This document shows, in pieces, positions 17,083-25,232 of a DNA stretch of 64,000 bases. Origin of the DNA: Spirochaetota bacterium. GTDB taxonomy: Bacteria; Spirochaetota; Spirochaetia; Treponematales; Treponemataceae. The DNA lies in NCBI GenBank assembly GCA_023443865.1, contig JAEZST010000022.1:620001-684000 (forward strand), read 5' to 3'. Every line of letters begins with the position of its first letter. Position 1 is the stretch's first letter. A program made the position numbers and the translations under genes. Below the pieces are notes generated by a model. That model was not told where the DNA came from. It worked only from the letters and a program-made list of their open reading frames with translations, and made no database searches.

Positions 17083-17972
17083 GGCCGAGCCCTCCCGTCA
17101 TTGTCGCCGGCTTGCCGGGAGGCTTTCGCGTCCAGCGGGACCTTCAGGAAGAATTTTGTTCCCTTTCCCGGCCCGCTTTCCAGCTCGAAACTGCCCCCAA
17201 GCACGTTCTTCGCGAGGTCCCGCGCGATGGTCAGTCCCAGTCCCGTGCCTCCGGCCTGGGGTCTCGTCGTGAAAAAGGGCGTGAAGGCGCGTTCCCGGGC
17301 GTAGTCGCTCATTCCGCGCCCGTCGTCACCGTAAGTCAACGTAAGCCAGCCGTCCTTTGCCTCGGTGAGAATCTTCAGCGTTCCCTTGACGCCCTCGTCA
17401 AAGGCGTGAAGGAGCGAGTTGTCGATAAGGTTGGTGACGATCTGGGATAGGGCCCCGGGATAACTATGCATGAGTATTCCCCGATCGCAGCGGATCTCCA
17501 CGCGATGCGGGGTTTTTCTGAGCTTCGGTCCAAGGCTGATGACGATTTGGTCGATGTATTCCCGAAGGTCGAATTCCTCGAGTGTCGCGGTGCTTTGGTC
17601 AATCGAAATGCGCTTGAATCCCGCGACGAGCTCCGCCGCCTTTCCCAGGTTGAGGGCGAGTATTTCGGCGGTCTCCCTCGCCACTTCCGCGTGGCGCTGG
17701 AGTTCCGACTTTTTCAGGGAACCGTCCGAGAGGCTATCCCCAAGCGCCTTGGCCTCGTCGGCGAGGTAGGTCGCGGCGGTAACGCACACGCCGATACTGG
17801 TATTCAGGTCATGGGTGATGGGGGGCACCAATTTGCCGAGGGATGCCATCCGCTCCGAATCCACGAGCATTTTTTCGAGCTTGACGGCCTTGCCGCGCTC
17901 CGCCGCGTACATTCTTATAAACACGACGGCCAATGACAGGAGGGCGACGAGCGGAGCGACTAGTATTCCCAT
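17079..17972 (-). CDS. Membrane histidine kinase without a sensor domain
   Basis: A 297-residue kinase with one N-terminal transmembrane helix (about 3-22) and almost no periplasmic part. The DHp domain has His54 in THDLNTSIG. The ATPase domain has NLIDNSLLHAF, GDDGRGMS and GGTGLGLTIA. I take ATG 17972 as the start. An in-frame TTG at 18008 coincides with a TTGACA -35 box and is probably not translated. No Shine-Dalgarno precedes the ATG, but a -10-like box ends seven bases upstream. It is the first gene of the kinase / HD-GYP / GGDEF operon. Lacking its own input domain, it probably senses through a partner protein. Confidence 0.88.
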   Translation of the reverse strand: MGILVAPLVALLSLAVVFIRMYAAERGKAVKLEKMLVDSERMASLGKLVPPITHDLNTSIGVCVTAATYLADEAKALGDSLSDGSLKKSELQRHAEVARETAEILALNLGKAAELVAGFKRISIDQSTATLEEFDLREYIDQIVISLGPKLRKTPHRVEIRCDRGILMHSYPGALSQIVTNLIDNSLLHAFDEGVKGTLKILTEAKDGWLTLTYGDDGRGMSDYARERAFTPFFTTRPQAGGTGLGLTIARDLAKNVLGGSFELESGPGKGTKFFLKVPLDAKASRQAGDNDGRARP

Positions 17973-17979
17973 GCAGTAG

Positions 17980-18008
17980 AGTCTTGCTGAGCCCCGTCGG
18001 TTTGTCAA
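17980..18008 (-). promoter_or_regulatory. Promoter for the kinase/HD-GYP/GGDEF operon, leaderless geometry
   Basis: Minus-strand TTGACA, 17 bases, AAGACT, then seven bases to the ATG at 17972. The -35 is perfect and the -10 weak. It lies in the divergent region shared with the sugar-binding protein gene. Confidence 0.5.
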
Positions 18009-18088
18009 GCGTAATGCCCCGGAATGAGTGGCGCGAACGGGCGGTTGCGGTTATGCTTAAGGTGCTCACACATGAGAGGGAGAATGCC

Positions 18089-19375
18089 GTGAAGACCAAA
18101 ATCCTAACCCCTACGATGTTCCTGTGCGCCGTTATGGGACTGTGCGCGCTCGTCGGTTGCGAACGGAATAAGAACGCCGTTTCTCGGCCGGTCACCATTC
18201 GGTGGTGGCACCTGAATATGGATCAGCCCTCGCAAAAGGCCTTCGAAAAAATCGTGGAGGACTTTACGGCAATTCACCCGAACGTGGAATTCAAGATAGT
18301 CGTGGTAGACAATATCGAGTTCAAGCAAAAGCTCGATCTCGAGCTCGCGGCGAACGATCCCCCGGATATCTTTCACAGTTGGGGCGGGGGCGGGCTGGTC
18401 GAGCAGGTAAAGGCGGGGTATCTGCGGGATATTACCTCCTGGGTGAAAAGCGACCGGTGGGAAACGCGCGTAAATCCCTTCGCCCTGGACCTTTTCGGAT
18501 ATGAGGGCAAGTATTACGGCTTTCCGCACGACCTTGGGGCCGTGGGTTTTTGGTACAATCGGGATATGCTGGCCAAGGCCGGCTATGACGCGTTCCCGGC
18601 CGATTGGGATTCCTTCCTGGACATGTGCGAAACCCTGAAGAAAACGGGCGTAACCCCGATAGCCCTTGGTATCGCGGACCGGTGGCCGGTCATGTATTAT
18701 TGGGTGTACCTCACGATGCGCATCGGCGGCGCGGGCATGTACCAGGATATTCTCGAGGGGAAACGGGCCTTTACCGATCCCGCGGTCATACGGGCCGGCA
18801 AGATGATGCAAGCGCTTTTCGATCGAGGCTTTTTTCCCCCCACGAGCCTTGGCGACGACTTTAACATGCAATCGGGCCAAATGGGCGACGGGCAATGCGC
18901 GGTTCAGCTTATGGGGCAGTGGGCGCTCGCCATCCAGACCGAGGTTTCGGAACAAAAGGATGCCCTCGTGCCCGTGATGGGTTTCGCTCCCTTCCCCGCG
19001 GTTAAGGGCGGGCAGGGCGGCCTTTTCGACGCCATGGGCGGAGGCAACGGCTTCGTTATCGGGAAGAACGCCCCCGACGAGGCCATCGAATTTCTCGAGT
19101 TTTTCAATAGGGCGGAGAACGTGCAGGGGTACTTTGACATATTCCCGGCCATTCCGACCGCGCCCGGCGTTAAGGTCCAAATCGGGGGCCTAAACGAGGT
19201 TAAGGAGTATCTTGGCAAAATCGACCAGTACCGGCTTTACCCCGACCAGCTTTTCCCGAAGGATATCGGGAACCTGCTCAACGAGACCTCGGCCCGGGTG
19301 ATGATCGGCGAGATCTCCGCGGAGAGGGGCGCCGCGATCCTGCAGGAAGCCTGGGAAAAGTACCGCTCCCGCTAA
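18089..19375 (+). CDS. Sugar-type ABC solute-binding lipoprotein (family 1), no permease nearby
   Basis: A 428-residue family 1 extracellular solute-binding protein. It has a signal peptide with lipobox LVGC, then a mature protein typical of sugar or oligosaccharide binders (TIRWWHLN, AFEKIVEDFTAIHPNVEFK, DIFHSWGGGG, FPHDLGAVGFWYN). The GTG at 18089 has GGGAG at a spacing of 6; earlier in-frame starts lack a signal peptide. It diverges from the kinase operon (117 bases) and its last four bases overlap the end of the next kinase on the other strand. No permease or ATPase gene is nearby. Either it serves a distant transporter or it is a ligand sensor for the adjacent kinases; the second is inference. 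Confidence 0.88.
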   Translation: MKTKILTPTMFLCAVMGLCALVGCERNKNAVSRPVTIRWWHLNMDQPSQKAFEKIVEDFTAIHPNVEFKIVVVDNIEFKQKLDLELAANDPPDIFHSWGGGGLVEQVKAGYLRDITSWVKSDRWETRVNPFALDLFGYEGKYYGFPHDLGAVGFWYNRDMLAKAGYDAFPADWDSFLDMCETLKKTGVTPIALGIADRWPVMYYWVYLTMRIGGAGMYQDILEGKRAFTDPAVIRAGKMMQALFDRGFFPPTSLGDDFNMQSGQMGDGQCAVQLMGQWALAIQTEVSEQKDALVPVMGFAPFPAVKGGQGGLFDAMGGGNGFVIGKNAPDEAIEFLEFFNRAENVQGYFDIFPAIPTAPGVKVQIGGLNEVKEYLGKIDQYRLYPDQLFPKDIGNLLNETSARVMIGEISAERGAAILQEAWEKYRSR

Positions 19376-20892
19376 GCGCGCGCGGACGGGGATAGATCGA
19401 GGTATTTCAGCGGTATGCCCATGGAAACCCGAAAGCCGGGATTGCCGCCCGAAAAAACGATAGTGCCCTGGAGCTTGTTCCCGACGAGGGACGAGACGAT
19501 GGACAGCCCGAGCCCCATATGGCCCGTTCCCCTCGCCGTGGTAAAAAAGGGTTCCGCTACCCTAGGGAGAAGCTCGTCGGGAAGGCCCACCCCGTCGTCC
19601 GCAAACGTTATCTCGAGCAATTCCCCGCGAACGGTAAAGGCGGCGGAAACGGCGCGGGCGCGGGAATGCTCCCGGGCGTTATCGAGCAATTGGGCGAATA
19701 TCAGCTCGAGGTCCGCGTATCGGACGGGGGCGTTCCCCGCGCGGTCCCATCGGGCTATGAATTCGAGGTTTCCCGCATGGGATCGGGCCAGGGCCGGCAG
19801 TTCCCGGTCCACGAATTCTTCCAGGGGGATTATCGCGCCGCCCGATTCGCCGTTTACGCTGGACAACCGCTTGAAGGTATCGATCTGAAGCTTCATCCGC
19901 TCAAGGTTTTCCCTGATAAGGTCAAATCCCTCAAGGCTCTCGGCTATCTCGCGCCCGAACCGCTCCCTCGAGAGCGATTCCCGGTCGACATCGTCGCGAA
20001 GGGCGGCGATTTTCGATTCCAGGTAACTGGCCGCGCCTACGCAATTGCCGAGGGGGGTATTGAGCTCGTGAGAAATTCCCGCGACCATTTCAAAGAGGGA
20101 TTGCTGGAACTGGGCGTTGTGGAGAAAGCCCTGCGCCTCGCTGAGATGGCTTTGGGTGGTGACGAGTTCCGCGTTGGCCTTCACCGCGACTTTCCTGAGG
20201 AACCGGTTGAGCCGGTACAGCAGGATGACGAGTACCGAGATGGCCGCGATGGTGACCGCGAGCACGAGGAGCCGTACCCGGAAAATGGAGAGGCTCATTC
20301 GATCCGACTGGAGGTCTATGGACGTAAGGATCTGGTCTAGGCGGTCCGAATGTATCTGGTCGAAGAGGGTGTTGAGCCCCTTCAGCCTCCGGATCAGCTG
20401 GTAGTACTGGTATGCCGAGAGCTTTCCCATCAAGGCCGTCACGTCTTTGCCCGAGAGGGTCGAAAGCCCCAGCCTGCCCTCGCTATATACGTTCGGCAGA
20501 TCGGGTTGGGCCAGGAAGAGGTATCCGTTATCGATAATCTCCTGTCCAAGCTGGACGCTGTTTTCGATACTGCCCACGAAGGCCTGGATTTGGGTTTTAA
20601 TTTCGGGATCCATTCCGCTCGCGGCGGCCCTAAGCTCCCCCATGAGCGCGGCGGTATGGTCTTGGAGAACCACCGCGGTATCAAGGGTATCGCGAAAGGC
20701 ATTGGTCGTGAGGGTGAGTCCCTTGAGCGTGCCGATGTACCGGTGCCAGAGGGAGTAGGCCCGATAGGTCGTTGCCTGTATCGCTCGGTATTCGCTTTCC
20801 TTTCGGTAAGAATAATCGTTAACGGCGATATACGCGGAAAGGCACAGGAAGCAAAGCGCGATAATCGAAATGGGCAATCGTTGTTTGGTCAT
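19372..20892 (-). CDS. Sensor histidine kinase with helical periplasmic domain
   Basis: A 506-residue kinase with transmembrane helices at about 6-23 and 205-226 bounding a periplasmic domain of about 180 residues, predicted largely helical. His275 lies in the H-box ISHELNTPLG. The ATPase domain has QLLDNAREHS, FADDGVGLPDE, FFTTARG and GLGLSIV. No HAMP domain is obvious; a coiled segment links the second helix to DHp. It is downstream of the PAS-HD-GYP gene (63-base gap, same strand) and convergent with the sugar-binding protein. No Shine-Dalgarno is clear before the ATG. Confidence 0.88.
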   Translation of the reverse strand: MTKQRLPISIIALCFLCLSAYIAVNDYSYRKESEYRAIQATTYRAYSLWHRYIGTLKGLTLTTNAFRDTLDTAVVLQDHTAALMGELRAAASGMDPEIKTQIQAFVGSIENSVQLGQEIIDNGYLFLAQPDLPNVYSEGRLGLSTLSGKDVTALMGKLSAYQYYQLIRRLKGLNTLFDQIHSDRLDQILTSIDLQSDRMSLSIFRVRLLVLAVTIAAISVLVILLYRLNRFLRKVAVKANAELVTTQSHLSEAQGFLHNAQFQQSLFEMVAGISHELNTPLGNCVGAASYLESKIAALRDDVDRESLSRERFGREIAESLEGFDLIRENLERMKLQIDTFKRLSSVNGESGGAIIPLEEFVDRELPALARSHAGNLEFIARWDRAGNAPVRYADLELIFAQLLDNAREHSRARAVSAAFTVRGELLEITFADDGVGLPDELLPRVAEPFFTTARGTGHMGLGLSIVSSLVGNKLQGTIVFSGGNPGFRVSMGIPLKYLDLSPSARA

Positions 20893-20955
20893 CGTACGGG
20901 TAAACCCCCGGTAATAGTTTCGATCCTAAAGGGAAAGTCGGCAAGCCCCCGCTCC

Positions 20956-22683
20956 TTAATCGATCAATTCCTCGTAGATCGCCTTGAACCGCGATTGGAG
21001 TTTCGCGAAGATTCTCACTAAGTCGGGATCGAAGTGGGAACCGGAACCGGCCTGTATATAGGCTACGGCTTCCTCGTGGGGCCAGGGACGCTTATAGGAC
21101 CGTTTGCTCCTGAGCGCGTCGTACACGTCGGCGACGGCGGCGATCCTCGCGGAGAGGGGGATGTCCTCCCCGGCGAGTCCCCGGGGGTAACCGCTCCCGT
21201 CCCATTTTTCGTGATGGCCCATGATGATGGCGGCGGCCATGCCAAACTCTTCCTTGCCCTTGATAATGTTGTGGCCGAGGATAGTATGGGTTTTCATGAC
21301 CTCGAATTCCTCCGGGCTGAGCTTTCGGGGGGCGCGAAGTATCGAGTCGAGGATGCCCACCTTGCCGATATCGTGCAGGGGAGCGAACACCTCGATATCG
21401 TCGCAGTATTTTTGGTTCATGCCGTAATCGCGCGCCATGAGTTTCGCGAAGAGCCCGACCCGCCTGATATGGTTGCCCGTATCGTCGTCCCTGAGCTCGG
21501 CGAGGTCGGCGATGGTTTGGTACAGCTGCACGCGGCTACGCTCCGCGAGTTCCCGGGAGACCGTCATGTCTGTCGGAAGGCCGACCACGCTCGTGAGCTT
21601 GCCTTCGGCGCTGTACACCCCGCTTACCAGTATATTAACCCATATAAGGTTTCCGTTCTTCTTTCGGTTTATCAATTCCCCCCGCCAGCTTTTTATTTCG
21701 GGATCGCAAACCGATGACCATAGTTCCGAGAAGCGTTTCTCGTACTCGAATACGCTTACCCCCAGGTTCTCGTACACCTCCCTGCCCGGGTTCAGGATTC
21801 GAGGGTTTTTTCCGAGAATTTCGTTTCTTTCGTAACCGTACATGGCGACGAAGGCATCGTTGACCGAAGTGACGGTTCCCTCGGGGTCGGTGATGAGGAT
21901 GGGCTGGGGCGTGGTTTGAAAGACGGAGAAGTATTGATCCTTCTCGTTCATGAGCCGTTGCTGCTCGGTAATGTCCATGCAAAAGGTAAGCGTCATGCCG
22001 TTTTCTATGAGTATCGAGTCGAGCATAACGCGCGCGACGGTTCCGTTCTTTTTTTTCAGGGCGCCGTTGACCCTCATTTTTCCGGTGGAAAACAGCGTGG
22101 ATAGGCCTTTACCGTAGTCTTCGTTCTCCGGTATGTTCGCCACGTCGGATACGGTAAGCGTAAGCATTTCATCGCGGGAATAGCCCAGCATTTCGCAACC
22201 GGCCTCGTTTACGTCGATATACCGGAGCTTTTCGTCGGTTATGAATATGCCGTCGGGGGCATGTTCTATATAATACCGGTTTTTCCGCTCGCTGTTTCTC
22301 AGTTTGTTTTCCGTTTCGCGGGATTCGGAAATATCGAAGGAGAGCGCCGTAAAATAGCCCCGTTCGGAGGAAGTAACCGAGAGGCGAAGCCATTTTTCGG
22401 CCTGGTTTGAATACGCTTCGAATTCGTATTGGCCTCCCGTCGCGGCCACGCGGGCGAAGGTGCCTATCCAGTCGAAGGAATCGTCTTTCAGGTCGGGAAA
22501 GACCTCCAAAACGGTTTTTCCCGCGACGGTACCTTCCCTCAGGCCCAGGAGCCGTTCATAGGCCGGGTTTACTTCGAGATAACGGTAGTCCGTCGCCTCG
22601 CCCCTCTCATCGTAAATAATACGGTTCCAGGTATATCCGAAGGACGATCCCATCAGTACATCGCGATAGGCGGTGTTTTCCAT
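20956..22683 (-). CDS. Multi-PAS HD-GYP phosphodiesterase
   Basis: A 575-residue soluble protein with three PAS-like domains at about 8-125, 130-245 and 250-380. The second and third have typical PAS/PAC signatures (DGIFITDEKLRYIDVNEAG, ILITDPEGTVTSVNDAF). The HD-GYP domain (about 385-570) has His-Asp at 437-438 (LHDIGKVG), GHHEKWDGSGYP and GYP at 498-500, all intact. It is predicted to hydrolyse c-di-GMP in response to a small ligand or redox cue. It shares an operon with the downstream kinase. The start is preceded by a leaderless-type promoter. Confidence 0.92.
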   Translation of the reverse strand: MENTAYRDVLMGSSFGYTWNRIIYDERGEATDYRYLEVNPAYERLLGLREGTVAGKTVLEVFPDLKDDSFDWIGTFARVAATGGQYEFEAYSNQAEKWLRLSVTSSERGYFTALSFDISESRETENKLRNSERKNRYYIEHAPDGIFITDEKLRYIDVNEAGCEMLGYSRDEMLTLTVSDVANIPENEDYGKGLSTLFSTGKMRVNGALKKKNGTVARVMLDSILIENGMTLTFCMDITEQQRLMNEKDQYFSVFQTTPQPILITDPEGTVTSVNDAFVAMYGYERNEILGKNPRILNPGREVYENLGVSVFEYEKRFSELWSSVCDPEIKSWRGELINRKKNGNLIWVNILVSGVYSAEGKLTSVVGLPTDMTVSRELAERSRVQLYQTIADLAELRDDDTGNHIRRVGLFAKLMARDYGMNQKYCDDIEVFAPLHDIGKVGILDSILRAPRKLSPEEFEVMKTHTILGHNIIKGKEEFGMAAAIIMGHHEKWDGSGYPRGLAGEDIPLSARIAAVADVYDALRSKRSYKRPWPHEEAVAYIQAGSGSHFDPDLVRIFAKLQSRFKAIYEELID

Positions 22684-22690
22684 GTAGAGT

Positions 22691-22719
22691 ATCTTAGGGC
22701 CTGATTATCCGCGGGTCAA
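22691..22719 (-). promoter_or_regulatory. Promoter for PAS-HD-GYP/kinase operon, leaderless geometry
   Basis: Minus-strand TTGACC, 17 bases, TAAGAT, then seven bases to the ATG at 22683; no Shine-Dalgarno. Confidence 0.6.
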
Positions 22720-22789
22720 GAAAGGTTTTTTTGATCGGCGCGGAATACGCCCCTCGGTGAGGCAATCTCGGGGACTGATAACGCCGACC

Positions 22790-22823
22790 TTGACCTCGCC
22801 TTGTCTGCGTATTACGTTAGTAA
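22790..22823 (+). promoter_or_regulatory. Promoter and palindrome before the Rrf2 pair
   Basis: TTGACC, 17 bases, TACGTT. The dyad TTAC-GTTA-GTAA (22812-22823) overlaps the -10. A position over the -10 suits autorepression by an Rrf2 protein, which is inference. An AGGAGA ribosome-binding site follows at 22839-22844. Confidence 0.45.
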
Positions 22824-22848
22824 TATCAGTTGTAAACTAGGAGAAGCC

Positions 22849-23280
22849 ATGCGGATATCTACCCGGGGCCGTTATGCCCTGGAAGCGCTTTTATACCTAA
22901 CCCTTCAAGGGGAAGGAAAGCTGATGAACACCAGGGCCGTCGCGGCGGGTACGGGTATTTCCGCGGGGTATTTGGAGCAGTTATTTATTCCCCTGCGGGG
23001 CGCGGGCATTCTGGAGGGGGTACGGGGGGCCTCCGGCGGCAATCGCCTGGCCCGTTCGCCCGAAAAGCTCACCGCGGGCGAGGCCCTCCGCGCCGTTGAG
23101 GGAAACCTTGCGCCGGTCGCCTGCCTTGGCGGGGAATCGTGCCCCGACGAAAGCCGCTGCCGCTCTCGGCATACCTGGAACCGCCTCTATACGGAAATCG
23201 AAGAATACGTTTCGTCCGTTACCTTCGCGGATCTCGCGGCGGCTTTTCGCGCCCAGGAAAACCCGGAGTATACCCTATGA
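22849..23280 (+). CDS. IscR-like Rrf2 regulator with CX5CX5C motif
   Basis: A 143-residue Rrf2-family winged-helix DNA-binding protein. The N terminus MRISTRGRYALEALLYL and the recognition segment ISAGYLEQLFIPLRGAGIL are typical. ACLGGESCPDESRC has three cysteines spaced C-X5-C-X5-C, the arrangement that holds the [2Fe-2S] cluster in IscR. It is therefore likely a redox or iron-sulfur sensor. The ATG at 22849 has AGGAGA at a good spacing. No isc or suf genes are nearby. Its stop overlaps the start of a second Rrf2 gene. Confidence 0.9.
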   Translation: MRISTRGRYALEALLYLTLQGEGKLMNTRAVAAGTGISAGYLEQLFIPLRGAGILEGVRGASGGNRLARSPEKLTAGEALRAVEGNLAPVACLGGESCPDESRCRSRHTWNRLYTEIEEYVSSVTFADLAAAFRAQENPEYTL

Positions 23281-23711
23281 AAATTTCTACCCGCGGGCGA
23301 TACGGGGTCCGGCTCCTCATTGACCTGGCGGAACGGGGGATCGGGGAAACGGTACCCCTGGCCGCGATAGGGGAACGCCAACGCATTTCCGCGCGGTATC
23401 TTGAGCAGGTCGCGGTACTGCTCCGCCGCGCCGGCTTTATCAATTCCCAAAAGGGCCCCTCCGGGGGCTTCAGCCTCGTTCGTCCCGCGGACGGGATTAC
23501 CGTCGCGGAGGTGCTTCGGGCGCTGGAAGGGGACATCCTGATCGTGGATCCCCCCGTTTCCGGTCAAAGGGAAAGCCCGCTGCAGCGGTGCGTCCGAACG
23601 GTCATATATGACCGGCTCAACGCGCGCATCGCGCGGCTTTTGGAAGGTACTACCATCGCCTCCCTGGTCGGGACCGTGGACCCCGACGAGTCCCTTATGT
23701 ACCATATTTGA
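23277..23711 (+). CDS. Second Rrf2-family regulator, no cluster cysteines
   Basis: A 144-residue paralogue of the preceding protein, starting MKISTRGRYGVRLLIDLAE with ISARYLEQVAVLLRRAGFI as the helix-turn-helix. It has a single cysteine (LQRCVRT), so it cannot hold an IscR-type cluster on its own. The ATG overlaps the upstream stop (ATGA), indicating coupled translation and probably matched amounts. A heterodimer with the upstream protein is possible but unproven. Confidence 0.9.
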   Translation: MKISTRGRYGVRLLIDLAERGIGETVPLAAIGERQRISARYLEQVAVLLRRAGFINSQKGPSGGFSLVRPADGITVAEVLRALEGDILIVDPPVSGQRESPLQRCVRTVIYDRLNARIARLLEGTTIASLVGTVDPDESLMYHI

Positions 23712-23730
23712 CCGGATCGCGGTATGCGGC

Positions 23731-24123
23731 TTACCGGGGCGCCGGGGGCGTTCCCTTGGCGAGGGCGTACAGGAACATGCCCGCGCTCACGGCGGCGAGA
23801 CCGAGGCCGTTGTGGGCGAAAAGGGAAACCATGCCGGCTTTCCACGCGTGATTCTGGAAGAGGACCGCCGTTTCAAGGGCGTAGGTTGAGAACGTGGTGA
23901 AACCGCCGAGGAAGCCCGTGATCGCCAGGAGCCTGAGCGAGGTAGGGACCAGTGTATCGTTGACCAGGGAGACCGCGAAGCCGATGAGAAGGCAACCGAT
24001 CAGGTTGACCGCGAGGGTGCCCGCGGGAACGGCGGTGAGGATGCGTTCGTTCGCCAGTTTGGTAAGCGCGTGCCGCGCGATGCCCCCAAGACCGCAGCCG
24101 AAAAACACGTAGAGATAGTTCAT
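23731..24123 (-). CDS. crcB: Fluoride exporter FluC/CrcB
   Basis: A 130-residue four-helix membrane protein of the Fluc fluoride channel family, which exports fluoride passively as a dual-topology dimer. Family motifs are GGIARHALT near the N terminus, GTLAVNLIGCLLIG, and GFLGGFTTFSTYALE, which holds the conserved Phe/Thr pore residues. GGGAGG sits before the ATG. No fluoride riboswitch fold was seen upstream. Confidence 0.94.
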   Translation of the reverse strand: MNYLYVFFGCGLGGIARHALTKLANERILTAVPAGTLAVNLIGCLLIGFAVSLVNDTLVPTSLRLLAITGFLGGFTTFSTYALETAVLFQNHAWKAGMVSLFAHNGLGLAAVSAGMFLYALAKGTPPAPR

Positions 24124-24200
24124 GAAGGCCCTCCCGGGACACAGGGTTTTTCCACTATAAAAAAGCCCCCCCGTCCCGTCAAGCCGGCAGTTGCCGACTA

Positions 24201-24230
24201 TTGACAGGCGCGGCCCGGCCGGGGCATGGT
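24201..24230 (+). promoter_or_regulatory. Promoter for the DUF3820 gene, leaderless geometry
   Basis: TTGACA, 18 bases, CATGGT, then six bases to the ATG at 24237; no Shine-Dalgarno. The -10 is weak. Confidence 0.4.
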
Positions 24231-24236
24231 GTGCCC

Positions 24237-24524
24237 ATGCAGGACGATACGGAAGATACGGGCATTTTCGGGGACACGCACTGGGACCCGTCCAACCCCG
24301 ACGCGGGCGGCGACGCGGCGGCCCGGGAACTCGTGGAGCTCGCCAATACGAAGATGCCCTTCGGAAAATACGCGGGGCGCTACCTGATCGACCTTCCGGA
24401 GTCGTACGTCCTGTGGTTCAAGCAGCAGGGATGGCCGGAGGGAAAGCTCGGCGAGCGGCTTCGGTCCCTGGAGGAAATCAAGGTGAACGGCCTCGAATCG
24501 CTTTTGCGGGAATTTATCCGGTAA
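24237..24524 (+). CDS. DUF3820 family protein
   Basis: A 95-residue protein with an acidic N terminus and the DUF3820 core from about residue 40: PFGKYAGRYLIDLPESYVLW, then GWPEGKLGERL and IKVNGLESLLR. The family is small, cytoplasmic and uncharacterised (sometimes called a putative quorum-sensing-regulated factor). The ATG at 24237 is preferred because the only earlier start, a TTG at 24201, is part of a TTGACA box. Convergent with the LysE-type exporter. Confidence 0.8.
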   Translation: MQDDTEDTGIFGDTHWDPSNPDAGGDAAARELVELANTKMPFGKYAGRYLIDLPESYVLWFKQQGWPEGKLGERLRSLEEIKVNGLESLLREFIR

Positions 24525-24550
24525 CGGGAAAGGGCGGTTACCCCGCGCCG

Positions 24551-25147
24551 TTACCCATGGAAAAGGGACGGTACCACGGAGGCGACGAGCAAGAGCGCCA
24601 TGGACACGTTGAAGACCCGCAAACGGCGGGGCTTCGCGAGCCAGGTTTTTACCACCGTCCCGAAAAGCGCCCAGACGGAAACCGCGCTGGCGGCGAGGGT
24701 GACGTTGGTCAGGGCGGCGAGGGCCAGCGATTGCGGAAAGCGGGCGGGATCGGTAAAGCTTGAGACCACGGTAACGGCGGCTATCCAGGCCTTCGGGTTT
24801 ACCCATTGAAAGGCCGCGGAGCCGAGGACCGAAACTTCCTTCGCGTTTCCCGTATCGCCTATGCCGTCGGACCGCGCGATATGATAGGCCAGGTACGCGA
24901 GGTACGCGAAGGCGAGATACCGCAGCGCCAGATACAGCGCGGGATAGAGCTTAAAAAGGCCTCCGAGCCCGGCGCCGATGAGGGCGATCATGACCGCGAA
25001 ACCCAGGGCGACGCCCGCCACGTGGGGTAGGGTTTTCCGGAATCCCCGGTTAGCGCCGGAAGCTAAGGCCAACAGGTTGTTCGGGCCAGGGGTAAAGGCG
25101 GAGACTGACGAAAAAACGAAGAGTCCCGCGAAAAGAGACCATGACAT
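24551..25147 (-). CDS. LysE/RhtB-family amino-acid exporter
   Basis: A 198-residue inner-membrane protein with six hydrophobic helices. The family motif TPGPNNLLALASGANRGF is near the N terminus, with AYLAYLAY and QWVNPKAWI further on. It probably exports an amino acid or derivative; the substrate cannot be told. The ATG at 25147 puts TPGPN at the usual distance and has TATAGT ending six bases upstream. An in-frame ATG at 25168 would add seven residues. Confidence 0.88.
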   Translation of the reverse strand: MSWSLFAGLFVFSSVSAFTPGPNNLLALASGANRGFRKTLPHVAGVALGFAVMIALIGAGLGGLFKLYPALYLALRYLAFAYLAYLAYHIARSDGIGDTGNAKEVSVLGSAAFQWVNPKAWIAAVTVVSSFTDPARFPQSLALAALTNVTLAASAVSVWALFGTVVKTWLAKPRRLRVFNVSMALLLVASVVPSLFHG

Positions 25148-25153
25148 AGGAAG

Positions 25154-25159
25154 ACTATA
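25154..25159 (-). promoter_or_regulatory. -10 box before the LysE-type gene
   Basis: Minus-strand TATAGT, six bases before the ATG at 25147. No convincing -35 is present at 16-18 bases. No Shine-Dalgarno. Confidence 0.35.
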
Positions 25160-25232
25160 GCGGATCATACACCCGCGCGGGAAGCGGGTCCGGGCGACCT
25201 TTCGGCCCGCCGAGACCCGCCGCGGCCATCGA

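Noticed and set aside
15784..17304. A 506-codon plus-strand frame opposite the DUF3369/HD-GYP regulator
   Set aside because: It is antisense to a clear receiver-HD-GYP gene, shows no domain or membrane pattern and is rich in His/Arg/Gly as expected for the complement of a GC-rich gene.
17933..18088. N-terminal extension of the sugar-binding protein from upstream in-frame starts
   Set aside because: It would put about 50 non-signal residues before a perfect lipoprotein signal, and the GTG at 18089 has a good ribosome-binding site.
24124..24200. Possible fluoride riboswitch upstream of the FluC gene
   Set aside because: The short region does not contain the conserved pseudoknot pattern; a normal ribosome-binding site directly precedes the gene.
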